Below, piece by piece: positions 15,148 to 24,373 of a DNA stretch of 64,000 nucleotides. Position 1 is the first letter of the stretch. Each line of letters opens with the position of its first letter. Source of the DNA: Gammaproteobacteria bacterium (GTDB lineage: Bacteria > Pseudomonadota > Gammaproteobacteria > JAIEPX01). The notes under the pieces are model-generated. The model had not been told where the DNA came from, searched no databases, and worked only from the letters and a program-made list of their open reading frames with translations. The stretch spans positions 1-64,000 of the forward strand of contig JAIEPX010000003.1 of assembly GCA_019748175.1 (NCBI GenBank). Reading direction: 5' to 3'. The translations under genes and the position numbers were made by a program.

Positions 15148-18100
15148 CTAATGATATACCAATTGATCGGATTTTGTATCGTCATCGCTTGATGAAGATC
15201 TTTGAATGTAGCCAAGTAGTCCATGTCGATTATATCCTTCGGTACTTGGGCTATGGAGTGATTCGACCGAATTTTGCCAGCTTTCCAGCCATGATTCAAA
15301 TTTTTGCTCTTCTTCGGCAGAAAAATTTGTTTCTTGCCGTAATTCGCGACAGACTTGAATGTGTACTGATAATAATAACTCTCTAAGCTTGCTCTCCATT
15401 AATGAATTTCGATCGCTGATACAGCTCAACAACACAGCAACGATTGGCTGGATAATAGCAGGTGTTTGAACAAACTTGAGTATTCTCCTTTTAATGTAAT
15501 CGGTTTCTAATAATTGTAATATATAAAGATTTGTTTGGCCCCTATTTATTCGATACCCATCAAAATATCCTTCAAGTCGTTCATTTAAGCGGAATAATTT
15601 TGTATTAATAGAAGCATTACTTAATAACTGCTTCTGGTTGTTAATCCATTCAGATAAAAGCCTTATTTTATTTGAATAAAATACTGCTCGCTCCTGAAAT
15701 GACTGAACAATATAATAAATTCTTCGATATTCATAATATTCTCTAATTAGTTGTTCATGTTCTTGATATACAGGATGTCTTTGGTACTCTTTGATCCTCT
15801 CATCAGGCCAATCAAATCGTTTCAGTAAATCTATTATAGATGAAGTTTTTCTTTCTAAATGAGTCATTGTGGAATGTCCTCTAACTATATATTCATGACT
15901 GCAATTATAATTCTCTTCTAGAAATTCGAGTAGTTCAACTTTTTGTTGTGCCTGAAGATCTCTTATAGGGATTCGTTGTCTAGCTATCATGACATGTAAT
16001 TGACTGATTTCTTCATCAAAATCAGCTGATAATGCCAATATTTTACAATTTAATTTAGGTGCTTCTAAAATTGTACAATAATTTACTGATTTTGGCATGA
16101 TTCGAAGAAGAGGAAATACACTAAAATCTTCTTGAAATATTTTTATCACAAAATCTATGTTAGATGTTCTTAGTAATCGCAGAGTGTTATCAATTAATTC
16201 CTTGGCTCTATTTGAGGCTTCCTCTTCTATGACATCATAAAGTTCTCCAAAAAATATTTCTTTTTCATCAATCATTCTCAATGGCAATTCTGATGCATCA
16301 CAGTATTTTTCACGAAGATATTTCTCTAAAGCATCAATTATCAGATCACCTTTATCTTCTACGGAAAATAGTTCTTCTAAAGATGTCACCGAGCAACAAT
16401 TGATAAATATCGCTCTAAGTCTACAAAAATGCGCATAAAGCTCTCTATATTTGCGAATTTTTGTACGAATTTCACTCATTTCACTTTCTAATCCATGCAC
16501 TACTTCAGAAGCAAAATCAAAATCTCTAGGGAAGCATCTGGCGATCATTCGAAAAGAAAATTTTGATGTCACATGCAACTGCTTTTCTAAGTCATTCACA
16601 TTAAAAAGTTCAGGTTTACTAATTACAACCCCATAAACTCTTCGTTGATCTTCGTCCATAGATTGATACCGCTCTGTCAGCTTATATTCATGTTGCTTAA
16701 AATAAGCGTCAAGATATTCATTATTTCGTAAATATAGCAAAAGTGTGTTCTTGATTAGCTCCCACTCATAGTCTCCTCCAATTTCTTCTTCAGTAATCAT
16801 TATTATACGTTTTATTTCTACAGCCATATGAGTTGCTCGCTCTCTTAGTATAGTACAAATATCATTTCTAGACCTTAATCGTTCAGCCCGATAATTTCTG
16901 ATTGCTTCATGGTACTCATTTAGATATGACTGATCTCGTACACGATCTACAGTCTGTACAAATTCTACACTTTGAATGCTCAACACTAGAGAATGAATTT
17001 TTGGAGCTAATAAATATATGCAACAGGATATTTCCTCTATTATCTCTAAAACAATATTATCATCAATTTTACTAGATTTTAATTTATGCACAATATCATA
17101 GCTATTGAGACGCGGAAATCTCCTTGATTTATCATGTGCATTTTCTAATGACTCGCGTGACTGCCCAACATAATTAGCATTACGATCATCACAATCAAAT
17201 CGAATTGGTCGAAAAACATCGGAGCGCATTATTACTGCTACAGGTTTATGACCTAATTGTAATGGGTCGAGCATATAGTCTACAAAATTATTAGCCCAAC
17301 GACTTATGATGCTCCATTTTTTCGATTCTTTTGAGGCTCTAAAAAAATGATAAATTGAATCCCTGAGTAACTGTTTATCGCTCATAATTACAAGCATATC
17401 GTTTAAAGTGATATTTCTATCTGATCTCAACATACTTAGTAATTGAAATACCGTACTTACCCATGCAATATCACTCTTACCGATACTACCCAAACTGGAA
17501 AAATCATTAGTTTGAATTAGAGAATTCACCGTATCCATCATTATTAACTCTACCAAGCTATTTACTTTTTCTAACACTTGAAAATCTTCTAGCATCACAC
17601 GATGTTCCGCTCTTTCTCGAAACGATTTAGCAGTTTCAACTTTCACTTCTGCATTTAACAAATGGCATAATTTTAATTCAAGTTCAAACAGATCCCATAG
17701 GGTTGCTGTGTTCGTGATGTTCGATTCAACTAAGACAGTTAAATCACCCATAACCCCGACAGGCGTATTCACGATTTTAACATTGGGATTATATCCGCAT
17801 TGTTCAACAATCATTTGAAATTCAAGTTGCATAGATGGAGTTTCACGAAATTCTGAAATATCCACTTTTCGTGATTGATGGTAAATTCTCTTCCATAAGT
17901 CAGAATCTGTGAGCTTTAAATACTTATTTAATCGCTCGGGTACTTCAATCGAAAATAGCTCAATGAGATATTCAAACCAGCTTGTGTTAACACTCAAGGG
18001 ATAATGAGCAATGCATTTTCGTATAAGCGCTATGATAAAAAGGTTTCGTTTTGAAATCTCATAATATTTAGTATCAAAAAAATTTGTATGACCCGCCAGA

Positions 18101-20499
18101 ATTTCAGATTCATCTCCAATATCTACGACCAAATACTCTGCAACGAGTTTCAATTTGGCCTTCTTTAAACTATTTTCTTCTTTAAGATAGCTCGAAAAAG
18201 CTACTGCTAAATCATTGCATTTTTTTGACAGAGACTCAATTATTCTATCATAGGACCGTTCATTTTCTGATTGAATTAATACAGAAAGTTCCTTTCCAAA
18301 TCGATCTTGAGCAGGAATTCCTTGTTGGGAAAATACTTGATTCATGAGATCACAAAATAAATGCCCTGCTTTTTTGTCTTTCTCTTCTAAAGGTATCGAA
18401 TCTACGAGGATATTGCATACCTTTTCTTTAATAAATGCTTTACCTATTTGTTCTAGACAACTTTGTTTGCTACATAAAACAAGATTTTTTGATAGTTCAT
18501 CAAGAATAATGTTATCTTTTATGTGTTTTTTTGAAAGCATGCTAACTAGTGTCGAGATATTTTCAGCAGAAATCTGGGGCTCTGTAAAACTCAATTTATC
18601 TAGTTGCGAAATAACAAATTTCACCTCTGATTTAACAAATTGTATTGGTGGAACTAAATTGACATAATCACTCATTCGTCTCGCCAGATCTGATTTTGTC
18701 TCTGTAATTGCAATTCCATGTAGAAGAGAAAGTTTTTTAAGCTCACCATACGTATCAGCCATCTTGTCAAGAAGAACTCCGTTTTTAGACATAAAATGAA
18801 AGGCTTCCGCATGATACTCTTCTTCATTAAGGCCTTGTTCAAGAATTTCTTTATTTTCGGTTAATACCATCAGGAGCAGTAAATCATTCGATGATAAATC
18901 CGAAGAATCAGTTATAATATCCATAATTAACGATTCTGCGAACTTTGGGAAGCAATCTAAAAATAATTTATGATCGATTGAAGTGCTATCATTGTTTCTT
19001 TTATAAGCACTCTTTATTTCGTTTGAACCTTTAAGAAAATCCAGATATTGTCGATAATTTTCACGAGCTCCACAACCTGATAACTTTAATTTCTCTAGAA
19101 TAATCTGCTTACGTTCATCGTATTTATCCTCGAGTTTTTGAACGATGTATTTGCCTTTAACAAAATTTTTGAGAATAACCCTCAGCCTATCAGGTACTAG
19201 AGTCAACTTATCTATGACTTTTAGCGCCAAATCCTTTTCTTCTTTAGTAACTTGTTGTTTGAAAAAAAACACTTCCAGTTGTTTTTTTCTATCTTTCTGT
19301 GTACTTTTATCAGGTTTAGCATTCTGTATAAAATGGGTCACTTTTTTAACCACATGAAAAGATACTAATCTTTCCTTCGATAGCTGATAGAAATCTCGTA
19401 TTTCTGAATCACCAATCAGATTTATTCCTGGAATTTGGCTACTGATTTTATTAGCGATGACCCAATCGACAAAATCTTCCTTTTTATTAAATCTATCAAT
19501 CTGGGGAATTGCCCACTTTAACAATTGTAGCTGTAACGGTATTCTTACTAGGTCGATAGATGCAGAAATACAAGCTTTTGATCCTGTAGAAAATGGCTGC
19601 AAATAGCCTGAGAAAGATGTGAGCACATCTATAAACGCCTGGGCCTGAGCTTGATCAAGTATTTTTACTGTCTGATTATTTAGTTCATTAAACATCAGTT
19701 GTAAAAATGGTAGTACGATGGCACATAGCTTTTCTCTTAAATCGACGTTCGATTGCAGTAACTGAAAGGTATGATTTTTATCATGAATAATCAAATCACG
19801 AAGATCACCAAGGATTTTTAATATGCCCACATCACCAGGAAATCCTAAGGATTTTATTGATTGACGCATACTAGGTGAAAACAGTTTGCATGACTCCCCA
19901 ATGATAGCAAAGACCCTTAGCACTGCATAGATTTCATCACTTGGCTTATCTAAAATCACCTTCATCGCGTCAATAGCATTAACTGATAACTTAAAGCAAT
20001 ATCGATCTAATCGCGATCCAATAACTCTATTTAACCCCCGTAAGTCCTTATGAATATTCTCGCAGTTTTTGTCTGATTTTATTTTTTCTAAATTACTTTG
20101 AAGCAATAATAAATCTTGAAGTATTTCTGAATAATCTGTTGAATTCCACTGACACTCCATTGATCTATCAATTAAAACCTCTTTCAATGAAATAGACAAA
20201 AAATCTAACATGATCCAGTTTCTATCTTCTATTTTTTTAAACTCACTCTGACTATTAAATTTAAATTTTCTGGGAAGCTCTGCGCATAACCATGATATTT
20301 GAAACAAAGATGTGATAATCTGAAGGAGTTGGGTTTTATCGGTAGAATCAAGACTTTTAACTTCCTGAATTAAAAAAATAATCTTATCTAGTCGAATGAG
20401 ATCCTGCGATTCTGATTCTTTAGTGTATTCTGTAATCGATAATTGATCTTTATCATCTCCATTGCTTTCAGAAAGCTCTGATTCAGTGGCTTCTTCCAT
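15148..20499 (-). CDS. Very large protein of unknown function (1783 aa), putative effector
   Basis: A 5.35-kb uninterrupted frame with AGGAGG four bases before the ATG, so it is a real gene. The product is hydrophilic, predicted mostly helical, rich in Leu, Ile, Glu, Lys and Arg, with no signal peptide and no membrane segment. It starts with an acidic Ser/Glu-rich stretch (EEATESELSESNGDDKDQ). It ends with a Ser/Asp-rich tail (RSSSSDDDTKSDQLVYH) that resembles the polar, acidic C-terminal secretion signals of Dot/Icm substrates. I recognise no catalytic motif or repeat family. Its size, lack of relatives in the window and place between metabolic genes fit an orphan effector; that role is inference. 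Confidence 0.8.
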   Translation of the reverse strand: MEEATESELSESNGDDKDQLSITEYTKESESQDLIRLDKIIFLIQEVKSLDSTDKTQLLQIITSLFQISWLCAELPRKFKFNSQSEFKKIEDRNWIMLDFLSISLKEVLIDRSMECQWNSTDYSEILQDLLLLQSNLEKIKSDKNCENIHKDLRGLNRVIGSRLDRYCFKLSVNAIDAMKVILDKPSDEIYAVLRVFAIIGESCKLFSPSMRQSIKSLGFPGDVGILKILGDLRDLIIHDKNHTFQLLQSNVDLREKLCAIVLPFLQLMFNELNNQTVKILDQAQAQAFIDVLTSFSGYLQPFSTGSKACISASIDLVRIPLQLQLLKWAIPQIDRFNKKEDFVDWVIANKISSQIPGINLIGDSEIRDFYQLSKERLVSFHVVKKVTHFIQNAKPDKSTQKDRKKQLEVFFFKQQVTKEEKDLALKVIDKLTLVPDRLRVILKNFVKGKYIVQKLEDKYDERKQIILEKLKLSGCGARENYRQYLDFLKGSNEIKSAYKRNNDSTSIDHKLFLDCFPKFAESLIMDIITDSSDLSSNDLLLLMVLTENKEILEQGLNEEEYHAEAFHFMSKNGVLLDKMADTYGELKKLSLLHGIAITETKSDLARRMSDYVNLVPPIQFVKSEVKFVISQLDKLSFTEPQISAENISTLVSMLSKKHIKDNIILDELSKNLVLCSKQSCLEQIGKAFIKEKVCNILVDSIPLEEKDKKAGHLFCDLMNQVFSQQGIPAQDRFGKELSVLIQSENERSYDRIIESLSKKCNDLAVAFSSYLKEENSLKKAKLKLVAEYLVVDIGDESEILAGHTNFFDTKYYEISKRNLFIIALIRKCIAHYPLSVNTSWFEYLIELFSIEVPERLNKYLKLTDSDLWKRIYHQSRKVDISEFRETPSMQLEFQMIVEQCGYNPNVKIVNTPVGVMGDLTVLVESNITNTATLWDLFELELKLCHLLNAEVKVETAKSFRERAEHRVMLEDFQVLEKVNSLVELIMMDTVNSLIQTNDFSSLGSIGKSDIAWVSTVFQLLSMLRSDRNITLNDMLVIMSDKQLLRDSIYHFFRASKESKKWSIISRWANNFVDYMLDPLQLGHKPVAVIMRSDVFRPIRFDCDDRNANYVGQSRESLENAHDKSRRFPRLNSYDIVHKLKSSKIDDNIVLEIIEEISCCIYLLAPKIHSLVLSIQSVEFVQTVDRVRDQSYLNEYHEAIRNYRAERLRSRNDICTILRERATHMAVEIKRIIMITEEEIGGDYEWELIKNTLLLYLRNNEYLDAYFKQHEYKLTERYQSMDEDQRRVYGVVISKPELFNVNDLEKQLHVTSKFSFRMIARCFPRDFDFASEVVHGLESEMSEIRTKIRKYRELYAHFCRLRAIFINCCSVTSLEELFSVEDKGDLIIDALEKYLREKYCDASELPLRMIDEKEIFFGELYDVIEEEASNRAKELIDNTLRLLRTSNIDFVIKIFQEDFSVFPLLRIMPKSVNYCTILEAPKLNCKILALSADFDEEISQLHVMIARQRIPIRDLQAQQKVELLEFLEENYNCSHEYIVRGHSTMTHLERKTSSIIDLLKRFDWPDERIKEYQRHPVYQEHEQLIREYYEYRRIYYIVQSFQERAVFYSNKIRLLSEWINNQKQLLSNASINTKLFRLNERLEGYFDGYRINRGQTNLYILQLLETDYIKRRILKFVQTPAIIQPIVAVLLSCISDRNSLMESKLRELLLSVHIQVCRELRQETNFSAEEEQKFESWLESWQNSVESLHSPSTEGYNRHGLLGYIQRSSSSDDDTKSDQLVYH

Positions 20500-20582
20500 A
20501 TTTCCTCCTTCAGGCCATTTCTTTAACTAATATTTCAGTGATAATCTCACTTTTGCAGTATCTCATTAATTAGTAATACTGT

Positions 20583-21776
20583 CTACGTTTCGAAAGTTAC
20601 CACGTCAAACTGATTAAGAAAGTGTAACACTTGATTTGCCATAGTAGAAATATCATTTGATGACAATGTGGGATGTACAACAAACATAAGACTGGTTTCA
20701 CCTAAGATTTTTGCATTTTTTAACCGTTCTTTAGGGCCCAATTTTTTATCGATGAATGCCTTTTCACAATAAATTTCAGGACATCCCCCACTATAAATAG
20801 GAAGACCACTCACTGATAATTCATTCAAAATGCGATCACGGGTATAATCGGCTGGCAATAAATCCTGTCGGAGAAAAACGTAGAATTTATAGTAAGAATG
20901 GTAATAATCACTTGAGGGCATTGGAATGCGCAAAAGAGGTGATTTTGAAAGAATTTCGGCAAATACGTAAGCATTCTCTCTTCGTTTTTCTACCCACTGT
21001 TTCAGCTTCTTTAATTGACAACGGCCTATCGCAGCTTGCATCTCAGTCATGCGGTAATTAGATCCAAATTGATCATGTACATACTGAAATCCTACCGATT
21101 TTTTATTCCCATTCATTTTTTGGAAATTTTTTCCGTGATCTTTATAAGACCATGCCCGTTCCCAAAGTTGAGAATCATTCATGATCAACATTCCGCCCTC
21201 ACCACCCGTTGTGATAATTTTGTCCTGGCAAAAAGAAAAAGCAGCAATATCTGAAAATGTTCCCACTAATTTATCTTTATAACGAGCGCCGTGCGCTTGC
21301 GCACAATCCTCAATTAATTTTAAATCATGTTCTTTGGCCAGCTTCACTATAGAATCCATATCACACGACCAACCCGCAAAATGAACTACTATAATCGCCT
21401 TCGTCTTAGAGTTAATTAATGACCCAATACTTTCTACAGAAATTGCTTGTGAATTTATATCTACATCAGCACAAATAGGTGTTGCACCTTGTACAATAAC
21501 TGCGCTAGCTGTTGCTAAGAAAGTGCGGGCGGGCACAATCACTTCATCACCACGTCCAATATTAAGTACTTTTAATGCTAGTTCTAAAGCGAGCGTTCCA
21601 TTTGCAAGCGCGATGGCATGTTTCACGCCATGATATTGTGCAAATTCATTTTCAAACTGACGACACTCATCACCTGTCCAGTAATTTACTTTTCCAGATT
21701 TTAGAACATTTTGCACTGCACGACATTCGTCTTCTTCAAAATGTGGCCAGGTAGGATAAGATTTTTTTTCTGTCAT
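20583..21776 (-). CDS. DegT/DnrJ/EryC1-type PLP aminotransferase for nucleotide-sugar (PglE-like)
   Basis: A 397-residue PLP enzyme of the sugar aminotransferase family that aminates a 4-keto nucleotide sugar. K186, in FSFCQDKIITTGGEGGML, is the Schiff-base lysine. D157 in EDCAQAHGA stacks with the pyridine nitrogen of PLP. It follows an acetyltransferase and a phosphoglycosyl transferase gene on the same strand, the PglC-PglD-PglE set that makes and loads N,N'-diacetylbacillosamine-like sugars. The 4,6-dehydratase (PglF) is not in the window. The stop of the preceding gene is two bases before its ATG. Substrate specificity is inferred from this context. Confidence 0.9.
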   Translation of the reverse strand: MTEKKSYPTWPHFEEDECRAVQNVLKSGKVNYWTGDECRQFENEFAQYHGVKHAIALANGTLALELALKVLNIGRGDEVIVPARTFLATASAVIVQGATPICADVDINSQAISVESIGSLINSKTKAIIVVHFAGWSCDMDSIVKLAKEHDLKLIEDCAQAHGARYKDKLVGTFSDIAAFSFCQDKIITTGGEGGMLIMNDSQLWERAWSYKDHGKNFQKMNGNKKSVGFQYVHDQFGSNYRMTEMQAAIGRCQLKKLKQWVEKRRENAYVFAEILSKSPLLRIPMPSSDYYHSYYKFYVFLRQDLLPADYTRDRILNELSVSGLPIYSGGCPEIYCEKAFIDKKLGPKERLKNAKILGETSLMFVVHPTLSSNDISTMANQVLHFLNQFDVVTFET

Positions 21777-21778
21777 TT

Positions 21779-22405
21779 TTAAACCCTTTCTTTCGCAGGA
21801 ACACCAACGACCTGCTGATGATTATCAACAGCCTTCAATACCACCGAACCCGCACCGATTTTTGCATAATCACCAATCTTAACATTTTGAATCACATCAG
21901 CACCAATACCGATCCACACATGAGCACCAACCTGAACCCCACCAGCGCAGCCCACTTTTGGACAAATATGGGTCCAATCACCTACAACACAATCATGTTC
22001 GATAATCGCCCCAGTATTAATAATCACACCTTTTCCTACGGTAGCTTCTGCATTGATGACAGCTCCAGCAAAAACAACTGACCCAGCTTCGATTTTCGCT
22101 GAATGAGCTATTACTGCACGCGGATGTATCACCGTTGCAATAGAAAAACCTTGCTTTACAGTATATTCTTGCAGTCGTTGTCGAATTTGATTATCACCGA
22201 TTGCCACTATCACCTCTGAGTCTTCATCTGAAAATTGATTGATATTACTGGTTTGAGCCACCACTTCTATATTCATGACTGAAGACAAACTTGGATGACG
22301 ATCATCAATATAAAATATTTCTCCCCAATTTCCTTGGCACAGCGCAGCATCTGCAACCACTTTTCCGTGTCCGCCAGCACCAATAATAAATAGACGTTTA
22401 CTCAT
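21779..22405 (-). CDS. NeuD/PglD-family sugar O/N-acetyltransferase
   Basis: A 208-residue protein with an N-terminal Rossmann-like nucleotide-sugar binding part (LFIIGAGGHGKVVADAA). A C-terminal left-handed beta helix of hexapeptide repeats follows (VVFAGAVINAEATVGKG, then VIINTGAIIEHDCVVGDW). In PglD the His of EHDC acts as base, and HD is present here at about residues 137-138. It would acetylate the 4-amino sugar made by the neighbouring aminotransferase using acetyl-CoA. Its start overlaps the preceding sugar transferase gene by eight bases, showing translational coupling. Confidence 0.9.
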   Translation of the reverse strand: MSKRLFIIGAGGHGKVVADAALCQGNWGEIFYIDDRHPSLSSVMNIEVVAQTSNINQFSDEDSEVIVAIGDNQIRQRLQEYTVKQGFSIATVIHPRAVIAHSAKIEAGSVVFAGAVINAEATVGKGVIINTGAIIEHDCVVGDWTHICPKVGCAGGVQVGAHVWIGIGADVIQNVKIGDYAKIGAGSVVLKAVDNHQQVVGVPAKERV

Positions 22406-23021
22406 GATTTTTATTTCCTCTGAAAGGAGGCATTGTCACATGACCGTCTTGATGAATACCTCGTCGATTAAATACAGATTGAATAGTCCAAAATAGAATT
22501 TTCAAATCCAAAATAAATGAACAATGATCAACATATTCTATATCCCAATGAAATTTTTCGTTCCAGCTCAAACTATTTCTTCCCTTCACTTGGGCCAAAC
22601 CCGTGATGCCGGGTCGTACATTATGTCGGCGTGCTTGCTCAGAGTTGTATAAACCTAAATATTCCATCAACAACGGTCGCGGACCAACTAAACTAAGATC
22701 ACCCTTCAGGACATTAACAAGCTGTGGCCATTCGTCTAAACTCCAACTACGCAACCATTTTCCTAGTGGAGTTATTCGTTGCTCATCTGACTTTAAACCA
22801 CCTTCCTCATTGCTCATGTTTATCATCGATCTGAATTTGTACAATGCAAATGGTTTCCCTTTATAACCTGGTCTTAATTGTTTAAAAATGACGGGTTGGC
22901 CTAAATAGAAAGAGATAAGTATGTACAATATTACAAAAACAGGCGCGAGGAACACTATTGCGAGAAGAGAAATAACAATGTCTATGATGCGTTTAAATAA
23001 AGGATACATAACAAATCTCAT
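22398..23021 (-). CDS. Monotopic phosphoglycosyl transferase (PglC/WcaJ-type)
   Basis: A 207-residue membrane-associated enzyme that moves a sugar phosphate from UDP-sugar to undecaprenyl phosphate. An N-terminal re-entrant hydrophobic segment (IIDIVISLLAIVFLAPVF) precedes the catalytic domain with RPGYKGKPF, LYKFRSM, the catalytic Asp-Glu pair in SLDEWPQL, and LVGPRPL followed by RPGITGLAQVKGR. Its short length matches Campylobacter PglC rather than the longer WcaJ. I start at ATG 23021; a TTG one codon earlier is less likely. It begins a three-gene set with the acetyltransferase and aminotransferase, 16 bases after an ABC ATPase gene. Confidence 0.9.
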   Translation of the reverse strand: MRFVMYPLFKRIIDIVISLLAIVFLAPVFVILYILISFYLGQPVIFKQLRPGYKGKPFALYKFRSMINMSNEEGGLKSDEQRITPLGKWLRSWSLDEWPQLVNVLKGDLSLVGPRPLLMEYLGLYNSEQARRHNVRPGITGLAQVKGRNSLSWNEKFHWDIEYVDHCSFILDLKILFWTIQSVFNRRGIHQDGHVTMPPFRGNKNHE

Positions 23022-23037
23022 CAATCTCTTTAAAAAG

Positions 23038-24360
23038 TTATTGAGGGTTTTCTAAACTTAACAAGCCTGTATTATAATCGTAAGCGAAAATTTCGGCATA
23101 TCTTCCCCAATCGATTACGATCTTTAAGACTTCTTCTGCAGCTTCAGGCGACAAATAATCTTCAAGCTCTGCCAAAAATCTTTCTTCGCTGACTCGATGA
23201 TCAGGATCTTTGTCCACTTCATGGCGAATATGTCGGGCCAGCGGAACATAATTCATCAAATTTTCTGCGAATATTTTTTTACGCAGTAAAATATCGGCAT
23301 CTGCGAATTGTTTTCCAGATTCTGTTAGAGCAATATCGCCTTTTTCTACTGTTGCAAAACGCATAATTTCCAAAATTTCTGTGATGGGAAATAGATCATC
23401 AACATTTAAGTGCAACTCTTCAGCAATTTCTGGTAAGTCTGCTTTTGTTTTATATTCAGGTGTATGTACCGCTTCTAAAAATCCAGTAATTTCTGAAATT
23501 TCCACTTTGGGTAATCGGTATCCCAAATCAATTGTTTTAAATCTCTGACCACGAACAGCCACAACACCTTCCTCGGGTTGAGTCATGAGCGTATAAATAT
23601 CGTCCACTAATTTTCTGAATGCTGGTTCACTTTCATTTCGTGGGTGATCTAAATCAACTGTTAGCTCAGAACGGATACAACCTGGATTACTGCCAAAAAT
23701 TAAAATTCGATCAGCGAGTGCGGCTGCTTCTTCGATATTGTGGGTAACTAGAACTATGCCTTTTAATTTTGTCTTACCCTCATTCCACAAATTCAGTAAG
23801 TCACTTCGTAAGTTATCCGCTGTTAAAACATCAAGCGCAGAAAAAGGTTCATCCATGAGCAAAACAGTAGGATCCACTACTAAGGCTCGAGCAAACCCGA
23901 CGCGCTGCCGCATACCTCCTGACAACTCTTTTGGAAAAGCGGACTCAAAACCATCTAATCCAATAATATCGATCGCTTCGATCGCTCTGGCACGTCGTTC
24001 CGGAGCTGGGATGCCCTGCGCCTCAAGTCCAAGCTCAACGTTTTGCAAAACTGTTAGCCAAGGCATCAATGCAAAACTCTGAAAAACCATACTCATTCCT
24101 GGAACAGGTGAATAAACAGGTTGATGACAGAAACGAACCTCTCCTGAATTAGGCTTCACTAGTCCCGCCATGATACGTAATAAAGTAGATTTTCCGGAAC
24201 CCGATTTTCCGAGTAACGCGATGAGCTCACCTTCTCGCAACGTAAAATGCAATTTATCTAACACCAGCAAGTCTTGATTATCACTTTTTTTAAAGGACTT
24301 TTTAATATCGACAACTTCGATAAGGGCTTGCTTTACGCCATTATGTAAATTATCTGTCAT
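23038..24360 (-). CDS. ABC transporter ATPase with C-terminal AAA-associated domain (nitrate/sulfonate type)
   Basis: A 440-residue protein. The N-terminal half is a TauB/SsuB-like ATPase with Walker A GKSGSGKST, Q-loop VFQSFALMPW, signature LSGGMRQRVGFARAL and Walker B VLLMDEPFSALD. The C-terminal 170 residues form the AAA-associated domain found on some anion-type transporters, possibly a regulatory arm. It follows the duplicated permease gene by 13 bases. GGGGA precedes the ATG at 24360; the GTG one codon earlier is less likely. No substrate-binding protein gene is adjacent, so the substrate is unknown. Confidence 0.9.
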   Translation of the reverse strand: MTDNLHNGVKQALIEVVDIKKSFKKSDNQDLLVLDKLHFTLREGELIALLGKSGSGKSTLLRIMAGLVKPNSGEVRFCHQPVYSPVPGMSMVFQSFALMPWLTVLQNVELGLEAQGIPAPERRARAIEAIDIIGLDGFESAFPKELSGGMRQRVGFARALVVDPTVLLMDEPFSALDVLTADNLRSDLLNLWNEGKTKLKGIVLVTHNIEEAAALADRILIFGSNPGCIRSELTVDLDHPRNESEPAFRKLVDDIYTLMTQPEEGVVAVRGQRFKTIDLGYRLPKVEISEITGFLEAVHTPEYKTKADLPEIAEELHLNVDDLFPITEILEIMRFATVEKGDIALTESGKQFADADILLRKKIFAENLMNYVPLARHIRHEVDKDPDHRVSEERFLAELEDYLSPEAAEEVLKIVIDWGRYAEIFAYDYNTGLLSLENPQ

Positions 24361-24373
24361 CACTAGTCCCCAC

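Noticed and set aside
17300..17500. RasGEF N-terminal (REM)-like stretch in the 1783-residue protein
   Set aside because: A Trp-containing helix vaguely resembles the motif but no catalytic RasGEF domain follows.
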